64,000 nt of DNA. Source: Hyphomicrobiales bacterium. GTDB taxonomy: Bacteria; Pseudomonadota; Alphaproteobacteria; Rhizobiales; Rhizobiaceae. Below the pieces are notes generated by a model that was not told where the DNA came from, searched no databases, and worked only from the letters and a program-made list of their open reading frames with translations. This document shows positions 17,170 to 25,187 of this stretch, piece after piece. The position numbers and the translations under genes were made by a program. The stretch covers positions 182,539-246,538 of the forward strand of contig UBMI01000004.1 in NCBI GenBank assembly GCA_900466475.1, read 5' to 3'. Every line of letters begins with the position of its first letter. Within the stretch, counting starts at the first letter, position 1.

Positions 17170-18084
17170 ATGGTCCGCAGGTTCATCCGCTTTGTGCTCT
17201 GTCTCATCGGCGTCGTCTTGATCGGCGGCGCAGTTTTCTATTTCGTAACCGCGCCGGATCCGTTTCCGGATAGCCACTGGGCCAATCTCGGCGCGCCTGA
17301 CGTCGCGAATGGCGAGAAGGTATTCTGGGCTGGCGGCTGTGTCAGCTGTCATGCCACGCCCGGTGCGCAAGGCGATGCGAAACTCACGCTGGCCGGTGGC
17401 CTCGCCCTGACGAGCCCCTTCGGGACCTTCCATGTGCCAAACATTTCTCCGGATGAGCAGGCAGGAATCGGTCGCTGGACGCTGGCTCAGTTCGGCAATG
17501 CGATAAAGCGCGGCGTCGGCCCCAATGGACAGCATCTCTACCCGTCCTTCCCCTATGGCTCCTACACGCGCATGAGCGACAAGGATGTCAACGATCTCTT
17601 CGCTTATCTGAAGACCCTGCCAAAGAGCAGCAACGTTGCCCCGCCGCACGAATTGCCGTTCCCGTTCAACATCCGCCTGGCGCTCGGCGGCTGGAAGCTC
17701 CTCTATTTCAATGATCAGCCCCGCGTCGTGCTTGCCAATGCCGACGACAAGGTGAAACGCGGCCAATATCTGGTCGAGGGCCTCGGTCATTGCGGTGAAT
17801 GCCACACCCCACGCGATTTCCTCGGCGGCTTCCTCCGCGATCAATGGCTTGCCGGCGCGCCGAACCCGGAAGGCAAGGGCCGCATACCCGATATCACGCC
17901 GGGCTCGAAGAGCGTTGGCTCCTGGAGCGAGGCCGATATCACCAACTACCTGCAGACCGGCTTCACCCCTGATTTCGACTCCGCAGGTGGCCAGATGGTG
18001 GACGTTCAACAGAACATCGCCCATCTGCCGCAGTCCGATATCGAGGCGATCTCCGCCTATCTGAAGGCGGTTCCGAGCAAATAG
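17170..18084 (+). CDS. Membrane-anchored diheme cytochrome c
   Basis: A 304-residue protein. One N-terminal membrane anchor (about residues 6-27), then two class I cytochrome domains with CxxCH haem sites: CVSCHAT (about residue 57) and CGECHTP (about 207). YMRMSDxD-like and DLFAYLKTLP segments occur as in the cytochrome subunits of periplasmic dehydrogenases. It should pass electrons from a periplasmic oxidase or dehydrogenase to the respiratory chain; no partner dehydrogenase is adjacent. AAGGAG stands upstream of the ATG at 17170. Confidence 0.92.
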   Translation: MVRRFIRFVLCLIGVVLIGGAVFYFVTAPDPFPDSHWANLGAPDVANGEKVFWAGGCVSCHATPGAQGDAKLTLAGGLALTSPFGTFHVPNISPDEQAGIGRWTLAQFGNAIKRGVGPNGQHLYPSFPYGSYTRMSDKDVNDLFAYLKTLPKSSNVAPPHELPFPFNIRLALGGWKLLYFNDQPRVVLANADDKVKRGQYLVEGLGHCGECHTPRDFLGGFLRDQWLAGAPNPEGKGRIPDITPGSKSVGSWSEADITNYLQTGFTPDFDSAGGQMVDVQQNIAHLPQSDIEAISAYLKAVPSK

Positions 18085-18123
18085 CGTCTGCCTGGGGCAA
18101 GCACCGCCGGCCACATTGGCAGC

Positions 18124-18417
18124 ATGAAGCACCCGACCCTTGAGGAGACAGACGCCGCAATTGCCCGCATGCGTGAACGGCTCGCCGCGCGCAATGCGGT
18201 TCTTGCTCGCTGGTTTTCCGAAACGCTCGCGATGATGGAGGCAAAGATTGCCAGCCGCCTCGATGATCCCGGCGATCTGGCGCAGGCGAGGGCCGCAGCA
18301 TTCCTGTTCGTCAAGAGAGCACTACACCAATGGGCAACCCGCCCGGCGCATGAGGTGGCCGCCGAGGATGCTCCGATGAAAGAGACACCGCCGTCACCGC
18401 GACTCGGTATACGTTGA
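18124..18417 (+). CDS. Hypothetical helical protein
   Basis: A 97-residue frame with Ala- and Arg-rich helix-like sequence and third positions mostly G or C, as expected for this genome. No clear ribosome site lies before the ATG and no family is recognised. It fits between the diheme cytochrome and the isochorismatase-like gene on the same strand, 39 bp after the former. An opposing frame of 133 codons overlaps it but has weaker context. Confidence 0.5.
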   Translation: MKHPTLEETDAAIARMRERLAARNAVLARWFSETLAMMEAKIASRLDDPGDLAQARAAAFLFVKRALHQWATRPAHEVAAEDAPMKETPPSPRLGIR

Positions 18418-18446
18418 GGCCTCAATCTCCAAATGGAGGAACGGTC

Positions 18447-19122
18447 TTGAAACGACATGACTGGCAGATCGAACCGCGTGAATACGCGCGGCAGGAAGAG
18501 CGCCGCGGGCGGCGTTTCGCCTTTACCAGCCTCACGCCGGCAAGAACCGCACTGGTCGTCGTCGACATGATCCCCTTTTTCGTGACGCCGGGCAGCTACG
18601 CGGAAGGCATCGTTCCGAATATTCAGGCGCTCGTTGCTGCGGTGCGCGCGCGGCGGGCTGATCGTCTGGGTGGTGCCGGCTCCTCGCCAGACCTATCCCG
18701 AGCTGGCACGTGAATTCTTTGGTGAAACCATCGCGGAACTTTACCGCACCTCGGGCGGCGAAGGGCCGGTCGAAGGCAGGCTTGCGCCGGATTTCGTTCC
18801 CGAACCGCAGGATCTATTGATCGAGAAGACTTCTTACAGCGCCTTCCACCCCGAAAGCGCTCCGCTTGCGGCCATGCTGAAATCGCGCGGCGTCGATACG
18901 GTTCTCATTACCGGCACGCTGACCAACATTTGCTGCGAATCCTCGGCTCGCGATGCCTGCAGCAGCGGTTTCCGCGTCATCATGCTGGCTGACGCAAATG
19001 CCGCTCGCCGAGACATAGACCACAACATGGCGCTCTATTCGGTCTATCGCAGCTTCGGCGATGTGCGTACGACGACTGAGGTGATCGGCCTGCTCGACAC
19101 ATCTCAGGCAGCCTTCGGCTGA
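18447..19122 (+). pseudogene. Isochorismatase-family hydrolase with a frameshift
   Basis: A cysteine-hydrolase (isochorismatase/nicotinamidase) gene split over two frames. The first part, from a TTG at 18447 preceded by GGAGG, holds the catalytic-Asp segment TALVVVDMIPFFV. The second holds LIVWVVPAP, the Lys region LIEKTSYSAFHP, and the Cys region TGTLTNICCESSARDA. The frame changes within GCGCGCGCGG at about 18644-18653; one extra base there would restore VRARGGLIVWVV. Either the gene is inactivated or a base was lost in sequencing or assembly. Its stop overlaps the converging DJ-1 gene. Confidence 0.8.
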
Positions 19123-19682
19123 TGCTCCGCGCCGAGGATCTGCACATAGGTGTCGAGTTCTTCGCTGCCGAAGCCGAGCGCCCGGTAGATCTCAGCCGTA
19201 AAAGTGATCGGCGCCGAACCGGGCGCAGTCACGATCATACCCGATCTTACGGCCTGCGGACCGTCGCGATAATGCGCCTGGCCGCCATAGCCCTCAGCGC
19301 CGGCAATGAAGTCGGGCGCGTTGCTGGTATGCGGAATATTGTTCAATGCACCCGCGCGTGCCAGTGCCAGCGTCCCGCCGCAGATCGCAGCGGTGACCTT
19401 GCCACGCGTGATGAAGTCGTTGATGACGGATGAAAGGTCGGGCGCCCTTTCGGTTTCCCAGATCGTGCCCCCGCAGATAACAAGCGCATCGAAAGCGTCG
19501 CCATGCAGGTTCTCGGCCACAGTATCGGCCGCCACCCGCATGCCGCCCATGGAGCGGATTTCCGCGCCGCCGGGACTTGCCGTCACCACATCGAAGCCGA
19601 AATGGGTGCGAGCGGAGGCAGCAAGCTGCCCCACTTCCCAGTCCGCAAAGCCTTCGGTCAGAACCACCGCCAGTCGGGTCAT
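19104..19682 (-). CDS. DJ-1/PfpI-family protein
   Basis: A 192-residue class I glutamine amidotransferase-like protein: MTRLAVVLTEGFADWEVGQL, DALVICGGTIWE, and the nucleophile elbow AAICGGTLALARAG with its reactive Cys. Members include glyoxalase III or deglycase-like proteins, chaperones and isonitrile hydratases, so the activity stays open. AAGGGAGGAAAG lies before the ATG at 19682. The GNAT gene lies 40 bp upstream, possibly co-transcribed. Confidence 0.88.
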   Translation of the reverse strand: MTRLAVVLTEGFADWEVGQLAASARTHFGFDVVTASPGGAEIRSMGGMRVAADTVAENLHGDAFDALVICGGTIWETERAPDLSSVINDFITRGKVTAAICGGTLALARAGALNNIPHTSNAPDFIAGAEGYGGQAHYRDGPQAVRSGMIVTAPGSAPITFTAEIYRALGFGSEELDTYVQILGAEHQPKAA

Positions 19683-19722
19683 GCTTTCCTCCCTTGCAAG
19701 ATGGCCGAGCGGCTGAAGCCAC

Positions 19723-20217
19723 TCACGACAGAGCCTGCATATAGCGCATGCCGGTGACCGGGCGAGGGGTGAAGTCCATCTGTTCGTAGAAGCGGTGAGC
19801 CTTGAGATTGCCGGTCGCAGCGCTGACGGAGAGGTAATCGCAGCCCGCAATGCGGGCCGTTTCCCGGGCGCGGTCGACGAGAAGCTGGCCGGTGCCATGG
19901 CCGCGATGGCCGTCGCGCACGAAAAGGTGATGCAGGTCCATGCCGCGCTTGCCTTCCTGAGCCCTGTAGAGCGGAACGAGGATCGCGTAACCGATCAGCC
20001 CCTCGCTGCCGTCGGCGACAATGGCAGAAATCCAGGGCGTCGGGCCGAAGAGGTCGCGCTCGAGCTGTTCCGGCGTCGAGGCGGAGATGTCGCCATGATG
20101 GGCGGCAAGCAGGCCGATCATTTCGTGGAGTTCGCAGATGTCGCGGGGTTTGGCGGTGCGGATCGTCACCACCGGCGGGCGCACGAGCGATATTTCGCTG
20201 TCTTCGATTTCAAGCAT
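19723..20217 (-). CDS. GNAT-family N-acetyltransferase
   Basis: A 164-residue acetyltransferase with the GNAT order TIRTAKPRDICELHEMI, then GYAILVPLY, the acetyl-CoA loop FVRDGHRGHGTGQLLVDRA and NLKAHRFYEQMDF. This pattern resembles spermidine/diamine-type acetyltransferases, but the substrate is unknown. Confidence 0.9.
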   Translation of the reverse strand: MLEIEDSEISLVRPPVVTIRTAKPRDICELHEMIGLLAAHHGDISASTPEQLERDLFGPTPWISAIVADGSEGLIGYAILVPLYRAQEGKRGMDLHHLFVRDGHRGHGTGQLLVDRARETARIAGCDYLSVSAATGNLKAHRFYEQMDFTPRPVTGMRYMQALS

Positions 20218-20269
20218 GGTCTTCGCGTCCTTTTTACGTTTATGCCGCCAGGACGCTGCCGATACAACA

Positions 20270-20289
20270 AAGCCGCCTGACGGCGGCTT
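20270..20289 (-). terminator. Hairpin terminator downstream of the redoxin gene
   Basis: Perfect 8-bp stem AAGCCGCC/GGCGGCTT with loop TGAC. Read on the minus strand it is followed by TGTTGT. It lies about 145 bp past the redoxin stop and before the GNAT gene. Confidence 0.6.
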
Positions 20290-20434
20290 GTTGACATTGT
20301 GATCTGTCTCGGCCGCCCTTTACAGGTACAGCCAAAAATACGAGCGGTTATGGTGCGCGTTCTTGATCATGCGCCATTGATTGTCCGAAACCGCCCGTTT
20401 GTCAATGGCAGCTTGGGCCCGGATCGGAGCCGTT

Positions 20435-20980
20435 TCAGGCCGCATCTGCCGGTACGGCGCAGACACCGGCCGCGCAACCCTCAGTCTCCTCAGCTGACGT
20501 CGCGATCGGGATGGGTGCTGCAAGCGCCATACCGATGCGGGCGCCGAGCGCGATATCGTCCTCGATGCCGAACGCATGGTGCAGGATCACACCATCGCGG
20601 CCGATCAGGACGGAGGAGGGCGTTCCCCTGAAACCATAGCGGCGCATCGTCACCGGTATGTCGGAGTGCTGGTCGGCCTGATCGACCCCGATGGGCGAGG
20701 TCAGCCGGTATTCGTGAATGAAAGCCTTGAGCACGGTTGGCGTCATCGCCTCGCGATGTTCGAAGACCGTGTGCAGGCCGATGACCTGGAGATCCGTGTT
20801 GGCGAAGATGCGCTCGATGCGGCGCACCTGCGGCAGGCTTTCAGCCACGCAGCCGGGGCACAGCAATTGGAAACTGTGCAGGAAGATCACCTTGCCGCGC
20901 AGTCCGGCGATGGAGAGCGGCTGCGATGTGTTGAACCATTCGCTGACCGAAAGCTCCGGTGCGAGTGTCAGATCGGACAT
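20435..20980 (-). CDS. Redoxin (AhpC/TlpA-like thioredoxin fold) with Cys-rich tail
   Basis: A 181-residue cytoplasmic protein. The thioredoxin-fold motif LLCPGCVAESLP gives a Cys41-x2-Cys44 pair, the cis-proline is in GFRGTPSSVLIG (Pro121), and a C-terminal extension carries another pair, Cys169 and Cys174. The extra pair could resolve or hand on disulfides. It lies downstream of the periplasmic-protein and MarR genes on the same strand. A 27-bp repeat precedes both it and its upstream neighbour. Confidence 0.85.
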   Translation of the reverse strand: MSDLTLAPELSVSEWFNTSQPLSIAGLRGKVIFLHSFQLLCPGCVAESLPQVRRIERIFANTDLQVIGLHTVFEHREAMTPTVLKAFIHEYRLTSPIGVDQADQHSDIPVTMRRYGFRGTPSSVLIGRDGVILHHAFGIEDDIALGARIGMALAAPIPIATSAEETEGCAAGVCAVPADAA

Positions 20981-21060
20981 GTCGAAATCCTTTGTCGTTG
21001 GGCAGGCGGTCCCGCCACCGGTTGCATCCGGGCCGCAATGGGATAAATCTGCCTGGTGTT

Positions 21061-21087
21061 TTCTCTTCTCTATTTGCCTGGAGAGAG
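21061..21087 (-). repeat. 27-bp direct repeat, copy 1 (upstream of redoxin)
   Basis: TTCTCTTCTCTATTTGCCTG... (plus-strand sense) matches 21861-21887 at 23 of 27 positions; the copies are exactly 800 bp apart. On the coding strand both lie in the leader of a gene of this cluster (core CTCTCCAGGCAAA). Confidence 0.6.
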
Positions 21088-21132
21088 GAAAGAGCCGGTC
21101 CGGCGATGGCAGTCGGCGGACCGGCGCCCCTG

Positions 21133-21849
21133 TTACTTCGCAGGCATGACCTTGCCCGGCAGGCTGAGATTGCCGGAGGCGACCTTGAAGACATTATCGA
21201 CGCAAAGCAGCGGGGCATGCAGGTTGCCATTGACCTTTAGCCCTGCCGTCACGCCGTCATAGGATGCGCCTGTGATGCCGCCGATGAGCGACAGCGGGAT
21301 GGCGACATCGACACGGTCGCCCTTCAGCACCGTCTGATAATCCGGGCTGTCGATCAGCAGCGGAACGCCCGGCCATGTCGCGGGAAGCTTCGGCTTGGCG
21401 CCGTCAGGGATGTCGGTCACTTTCAATCCGCCGGCGCAGGCCTTGTCCTCGTTGAGCACGACCCAGTGCGGATGCCAGACATCGCGGTTTTTGCCCTTAT
21501 TGGCGGCGTCGTCGAAGTCAGGATGGAAAGTCACGGCCAGCGCCACGATGCCCTGATCCCGGTCGAAGCCGATATCGCCGCTGTTGAGCGAGGTCGGCCA
21601 GACATAGGCATGGACGCCGGAGCCTTCGAACTTGCCGGTTGCCGCGGGCTTTTCAGCGCCGGCCTCGCCGCGCACGCGCGTCGAAAAGATCGCCTTGTCG
21701 CCCTTTGTGACGATCTGCGTTTCGATAATGTCGAACGAGGCTTTCACGCCCTTGGATGGTTCGGCCGTGACGGGATGGGCCATGGCCGAGCCCAGCCAAA
21801 GCGATAGCGTTCCGGCGATGGCTGCGCCGGTGATAAACTGCCTTAACAT
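21133..21849 (-). CDS. Exported protein of unknown function
   Basis: A 238-residue protein with a signal peptide (about 1-24, cleavage after SAMA). The mature part is beta-rich, including VHAYVWPTSLNSGDIGFD, DVWHPHWVVLNEDKAC and a second cysteine near LLCVDNVF. The HPHW segment suggests possible metal or ligand contacts. I recognise no named family. It sits between the MarR and redoxin genes on one strand, so the three probably share regulation. GAGAAGGAC precedes the start. Confidence 0.8.
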   Translation of the reverse strand: MLRQFITGAAIAGTLSLWLGSAMAHPVTAEPSKGVKASFDIIETQIVTKGDKAIFSTRVRGEAGAEKPAATGKFEGSGVHAYVWPTSLNSGDIGFDRDQGIVALAVTFHPDFDDAANKGKNRDVWHPHWVVLNEDKACAGGLKVTDIPDGAKPKLPATWPGVPLLIDSPDYQTVLKGDRVDVAIPLSLIGGITGASYDGVTAGLKVNGNLHAPLLCVDNVFKVASGNLSLPGKVMPAK

Positions 21850-21860
21850 TTTGAACGTCC

Positions 21861-21887
21861 TTCTCTTTTCGGTTTGCCTGGAGAGTG
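21861..21887 (-). repeat. 27-bp direct repeat, copy 2 (upstream of exported protein)
   Basis: TTCTCTTTTCGGTTTGCCTG... (plus-strand sense), 23 of 27 identical to 21061-21087. It includes the ribosome site of the exported-protein gene and ends just after the MarR stop codon. Confidence 0.6.
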
Positions 21888-21890
21888 CGC

Positions 21891-22532
21891 CTATCCTTTT
21901 TCAAAGGCGTCCCAGGTGGCAGCCCGGGTTGCCGGATCGGCGGTTTCATGGTCGCGGCAGTCGATGCGCAGTTCATTTCTGCCGAAGGCCGCGTTCACGA
22001 AATTGCAGTGGTGCGGTTTGGCAGCACCGGAATGCTGGTAGGGACGGAAGTAACGACAGCTCGTGCACATCCGCTGGATTGGTATGGCATCCGCCTCCTG
22101 CAGATGCCGGATCATCTTGACGAGCGACAGCAGCAGGCCTTCCTGCTCGCCGGGGGAAAGCGATCGGGCTGCTTCCATCGCTGCCGTTTCGATCGGCGAA
22201 ACGGAGCCGAACGCCGCCTTTCCCTCCGTCGTGATGCGGATCGCGGTGGCACGTTTGTCGCCGGGAGCGCTCGCCTTGGCGACCAGCCCCTTGCGCTCCA
22301 GTGCCGCAATCGAATCCGTCGCCGTCGGCTGCGAGACGCCGAGATGCGCCGCAATCTCCTTCACCCGCGCACTATCGCGGCCGGCGAGAAATTCGAGGAT
22401 CGCAAGCTGCGTCGGCTTCAGTCCGGCCTTTTCGGCCTTCGACCATTCGTCGCTGCGCATTGCGATCGCGATGCGGGTCAGGCCTTCGCTGATGCGGTTG
22501 TCGATCGATGTCGGGTCTTTTGGCGTTTCCAT
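21891..22532 (-). CDS. MarR-family regulator with a Cys/His-rich C-terminal domain
   Basis: A 213-residue regulator. The winged helix covers about 35-110 (LKPTQLAILEFLAGRDSARV, HLGVSQPTATDSIAALERKG, DKRATAIRITTEG). Unlike ordinary 140-150-residue MarR proteins it has an extra 60-residue tail: Cys156-x2-Cys159, HHC (Cys176), and Cys192 in IDCRDHE. This looks like a metal or iron-sulfur site that could sense metal or redox state. A palindrome at 22544-22556 inside its promoter suggests autoregulation. The -10 box lies 6 bp before the ATG, so the mRNA may be leaderless. Confidence 0.88.
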   Translation of the reverse strand: METPKDPTSIDNRISEGLTRIAIAMRSDEWSKAEKAGLKPTQLAILEFLAGRDSARVKEIAAHLGVSQPTATDSIAALERKGLVAKASAPGDKRATAIRITTEGKAAFGSVSPIETAAMEAARSLSPGEQEGLLLSLVKMIRHLQEADAIPIQRMCTSCRYFRPYQHSGAAKPHHCNFVNAAFGRNELRIDCRDHETADPATRAATWDAFEKG

Positions 22533-22538
22533 GGGTTC

Positions 22539-22566
22539 AATATATAGGAGTCCTATGTAAATTCAA
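22539..22566 (-). promoter_or_regulatory. Promoter and palindromic operator of the MarR gene
   Basis: Minus-strand -35 TTGAAT (22561-22566), 16-bp spacer, -10 TATATT (22539-22544), then six bases to the ATG. The spacer contains the perfect palindrome ATAGGA-G-TCCTAT (22544-22556). Confidence 0.65.
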
Positions 22567-22609
22567 GAGCGCTGCGATGGATTGCCGCTTTCGTTTTTCG
22601 TGAAGGTAA

Positions 22610-22628
22610 TATAGGGTACCCCCCTATA
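22610..22628. promoter_or_regulatory. DmeR operator
   Basis: Perfect inverted repeat TATAGGG-N5-CCCTATA with a run of C in the centre, 17 bp before the dmeR ATG. The G/C-tract flanked by AT is the known style of RcnR/CsoR-family operators. Confidence 0.75.
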
Positions 22629-22645
22629 CTACTTCAGAGACTGCC

Positions 22646-22918
22646 ATGTCCCATACGACCCATCAGAAGAAGAAACTCATCGCCCGCGTCAGCCGTATCC
22701 GCGGGCAGCTCGAGGCGGTCGAACGTGCGCTGGAGGGCGAGCGCCCCTGCGGCGAGATCCTCCAGCTTCTTGCCTCCGTGCGCGGCGCGCTGACGGGTCT
22801 CACGGGCGAGGTGCTGGACGACCATCTGCACGAACACGTGCTGCATGCCGCCGACGAGAAGGCGAGGGCGGAGGCAGTCGAGGAAATATCGGAAGTATTG
22901 CGAACCTATATCCGCTGA
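22646..22918 (+). CDS. dmeR: DmeR-type nickel/cobalt-responsive repressor (RcnR/CsoR family)
   Basis: A 90-residue all-helical metal sensor. Family features: HQKKKLIARVSRIRGQLEAVERALE, the metal Cys in ERPCGEILQLL (about residue 35), and further His ligands in DDHLHEHVLHA. It is followed 29 bp later by a CDF exporter, as in the dmeRF operon of Rhizobium leguminosarum, where DmeR represses until Co or Ni binds. The operator lies directly upstream. Confidence 0.93.
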   Translation: MSHTTHQKKKLIARVSRIRGQLEAVERALEGERPCGEILQLLASVRGALTGLTGEVLDDHLHEHVLHAADEKARAEAVEEISEVLRTYIR

Positions 22919-22947
22919 GCCGGATCGATATCGGTAAGGAGCTGGCA

Positions 22948-23901
22948 ATGAGTGCCGGAACGAATAGCTACGGACATGAGCATGTCTTCCTGGGGCAGGA
23001 CCATGCCCGCAACGAACGCCGCATCTGGCTGGTGATTGCGTTGACAGCGGTCATGATGGTCGTCGAAATCGGCGCCGGCACCATGTACGGCTCGATGGCG
23101 CTGGTGGCCGATGGCTGGCATATGTCCACCCATGCCAGCGCGTTGCTCATTTCCGCGCTCGCCTATCTCTTCGCCCGCAAGCAGGCCCGCAATCCGCGCT
23201 TCACGTTCGGCACCGGCAAACTCGGCGACCTCGCCGGTTTTGCGAGTGCCATCATTCTGGCGATGATCGCGCTGCTGATGGGCTGGGAAAGCTTCCTGCG
23301 CATCACCTCGCCCGTGCCGATCAGCTTCAGCCAGGCGATCGCCGTCGCCGTCATCGGCCTTGCCGTCAACCTCGTCAGTGCCTGGATGCTGAGCGGTAGC
23401 GGCGGCCACCATCATGGACACGGGCACGATCACCATCACGATCATCACCACGGCCACGATCATGGCCACCATAGTCATGCGGATAACAATATTCGCTCCG
23501 CCTATATGCACGTCATCGCCGACGCCTTGACCTCGGTGCTCGCCATTGCCGCACTCACCTTCGGTAGCCTCTATGGCTGGCTGTGGCTTGATCCGCTGAT
23601 GGGCATCGTCGGCGCTCTCATCATCGCGCAATGGTCCTGGGGACTGATGAAATCTTCGGGCGCCGTGCTGCTCGACGTTCTCTCGGAAGGAGAAACACTG
23701 CCGGACGAAATCCGCGGAGCGATCGAAGGCGATGGCGACCGCATCACCGATCTTCATGTCTGGCAGGTCGGTCCCGGCCACCATGCAGCGATTGTCGCGG
23801 TGCTGACGCCGCAGCCGCGCGATACCGCCTTCTACAAGGAGAGGCTTGCGAGCCTGGACGAGTTGTCGCATGTGACGGTGGAGGTAACGCGCGCTGCCTG
23901 A
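22948..23901 (+). CDS. dmeF: DmeF-type cobalt/nickel cation-diffusion-facilitator exporter
   Basis: A 317-residue CDF transporter with six helices. The His/Asp transport sites are in ALVADGWHMSTHA and YMHVIADALTSVLA. A long His-rich cytoplasmic loop (about residues 152-178, dense in HGHDHHH) lies between helices IV and V, and a short C-terminal domain follows. AAGGAG precedes the ATG. Pairing with dmeR points to Co and Ni rather than Zn export. Confidence 0.93.
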   Translation: MSAGTNSYGHEHVFLGQDHARNERRIWLVIALTAVMMVVEIGAGTMYGSMALVADGWHMSTHASALLISALAYLFARKQARNPRFTFGTGKLGDLAGFASAIILAMIALLMGWESFLRITSPVPISFSQAIAVAVIGLAVNLVSAWMLSGSGGHHHGHGHDHHHDHHHGHDHGHHSHADNNIRSAYMHVIADALTSVLAIAALTFGSLYGWLWLDPLMGIVGALIIAQWSWGLMKSSGAVLLDVLSEGETLPDEIRGAIEGDGDRITDLHVWQVGPGHHAAIVAVLTPQPRDTAFYKERLASLDELSHVTVEVTRAA

Positions 23902-23972
23902 TCCTGCCAAAAAGCCGAGATGCCGCCGCAATCGGGCCTTACGCCTGTGATCCTGATTCCCCGGAGGTCTTC

Positions 23973-24857
23973 ATGAATCACAGCCTCACCCGCCGCAGCT
24001 TCATGGGCTCCGCCTTGCTGCTGCCCGCGCTGGGCTTTGCGTCTCGCGTGCGCGCCGAGCAACAGAATGACGATATCGACAAGCGGCTCGCAGCGCTTGA
24101 AGCGCGCATAGGCGGGCGCCTCGGGGTTTCCGTTCTCGACAGCGACACGAATGTCTCCTTCGGCTATCGCGGCAGCGAGCCCTTTGCCATGTGCAGCACC
24201 TTCAAGGTCCTGGCTGCAGGCCTCGTTCTTGCCCGTGTCGACAAGGGCGATGAGAGCCTCGACCGGCGTATCACCTACGGCAAGGACAAGCTCGTCACCT
24301 ATTCCCCCGAGACCGAAAAGCAGGCGGGCGGTGACGGCATGACGATGGCCGAGATCTGCAAGGCCGCCATTACTCTGAGCGACAACACCGCCGGCAATCT
24401 GATGCTGGAAAGTTTTGGCGGCCCGGCCGCACTCACCGACTGGCTGCGCTCCATCGGTGACGGCACGACAAGGCTCGACCGCATGGAAACCGCGCTGAAC
24501 GAAGCCACGAAAGGCGATCCGCGCGACACCACGACGCCGGATGCAATGCTGGATTCTCTTGGCAATATCGCGCTCGGTTCGGTTCTGGCAGAAACCTCTG
24601 CAAACCAGCTGATCGACTGGATGATTGCGAACACGACCGGTGGTGCGCGCCTGCGCGCAGGCCTGCCCGGCGATTGGAAGATCGGCGATAAGACCGGCAC
24701 GGGTGACAATGGTTCCGCCGGCGATATTGCCATCATCTGGCCGCCCAAGCGCGGCCCGATCGTCGCCGCCGTCTACATCGGAGAAGCGACGGTGAAGATG
24801 GATGAATTCAATCCCGTCTTCGCCGAAATCGGCAAGATGATTACCGAGATGGTCTGA
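23973..24857 (+). CDS. Class A beta-lactamase with Tat signal
   Basis: A 294-residue serine beta-lactamase. The N-terminus SLTRRSFMGSALLLPALGF is a twin-arginine signal with cleavage near VRA. All class A motifs are present: Ser75-x-x-Lys78 (CSTFK), Ser136-Asp137-Asn138, Glu172-x-x-Leu-Asn176, and Lys240-Thr-Gly. Cys74 stands directly before the nucleophile, as in some carbapenemases, but the partner Cys expected after KTGT is absent (KTGTGDNG). It hydrolyses penicillin-type substrates; the spectrum cannot be read from sequence. CCGGAGG precedes the ATG. No regulator of AmpR type is adjacent. Confidence 0.93.
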   Translation: MNHSLTRRSFMGSALLLPALGFASRVRAEQQNDDIDKRLAALEARIGGRLGVSVLDSDTNVSFGYRGSEPFAMCSTFKVLAAGLVLARVDKGDESLDRRITYGKDKLVTYSPETEKQAGGDGMTMAEICKAAITLSDNTAGNLMLESFGGPAALTDWLRSIGDGTTRLDRMETALNEATKGDPRDTTTPDAMLDSLGNIALGSVLAETSANQLIDWMIANTTGGARLRAGLPGDWKIGDKTGTGDNGSAGDIAIIWPPKRGPIVAAVYIGEATVKMDEFNPVFAEIGKMITEMV

Positions 24858-24932
24858 AACGGGAAAGATCCGCCGCTCGGCGGCAGCTTAGCAACCATGG
24901 TTTCGTCGCAGCAATGCAATTGAACCTGCCGG

Positions 24933-25187
24933 TTATCGCATTGACATCAAGTTCGTGATCAGACCTGCTTTGACTTCGAGCATCGGGCGATTGATTTCGG
25001 GTTGACCGATATCTCTCAGCTGATCGGGCGTCAGGTCTGCCAGCACCCTCCGCCTCGCGGCAGCTCTGCGCCACTGCCTCACGGCAGCGGCCAACGCCGC
25101 AGTTAATATTGTGATGTTGTTCAGCCTGGACTCGGACACCTGTTGTATCGGCGCGCTGACGGCGGCGTGAGTTTCCGTGTGAGCCAT
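24933..25187 (-). CDS. DUF1127-type small protein
   Basis: An 84-residue protein. The C-terminal half contains the DUF1127 signature: an Arg-rich helix (AAAVRQWRRAAARRRVLADL) followed by TPDQLRDIGQPE. Such proteins in rhizobia are RNA-binding or stress-linked small factors, but the role of this one is unknown. The start at 25187 has AGGAGAC. The longer frame (to 25232) would add a His-rich repeat of the same start sequence, with no ribosome site. Confidence 0.82.
   Translation of the reverse strand: MAHTETHAAVSAPIQQVSESRLNNITILTAALAAAVRQWRRAAARRRVLADLTPDQLRDIGQPEINRPMLEVKAGLITNLMSMR

Noticed and set aside
18057..18458. 133-codon minus-strand frame opposite the small gene at 18124
   Set aside because: Crosses the end of the cytochrome gene and the ribosome site of the isochorismatase gene; composition is Arg/Ser-rich.
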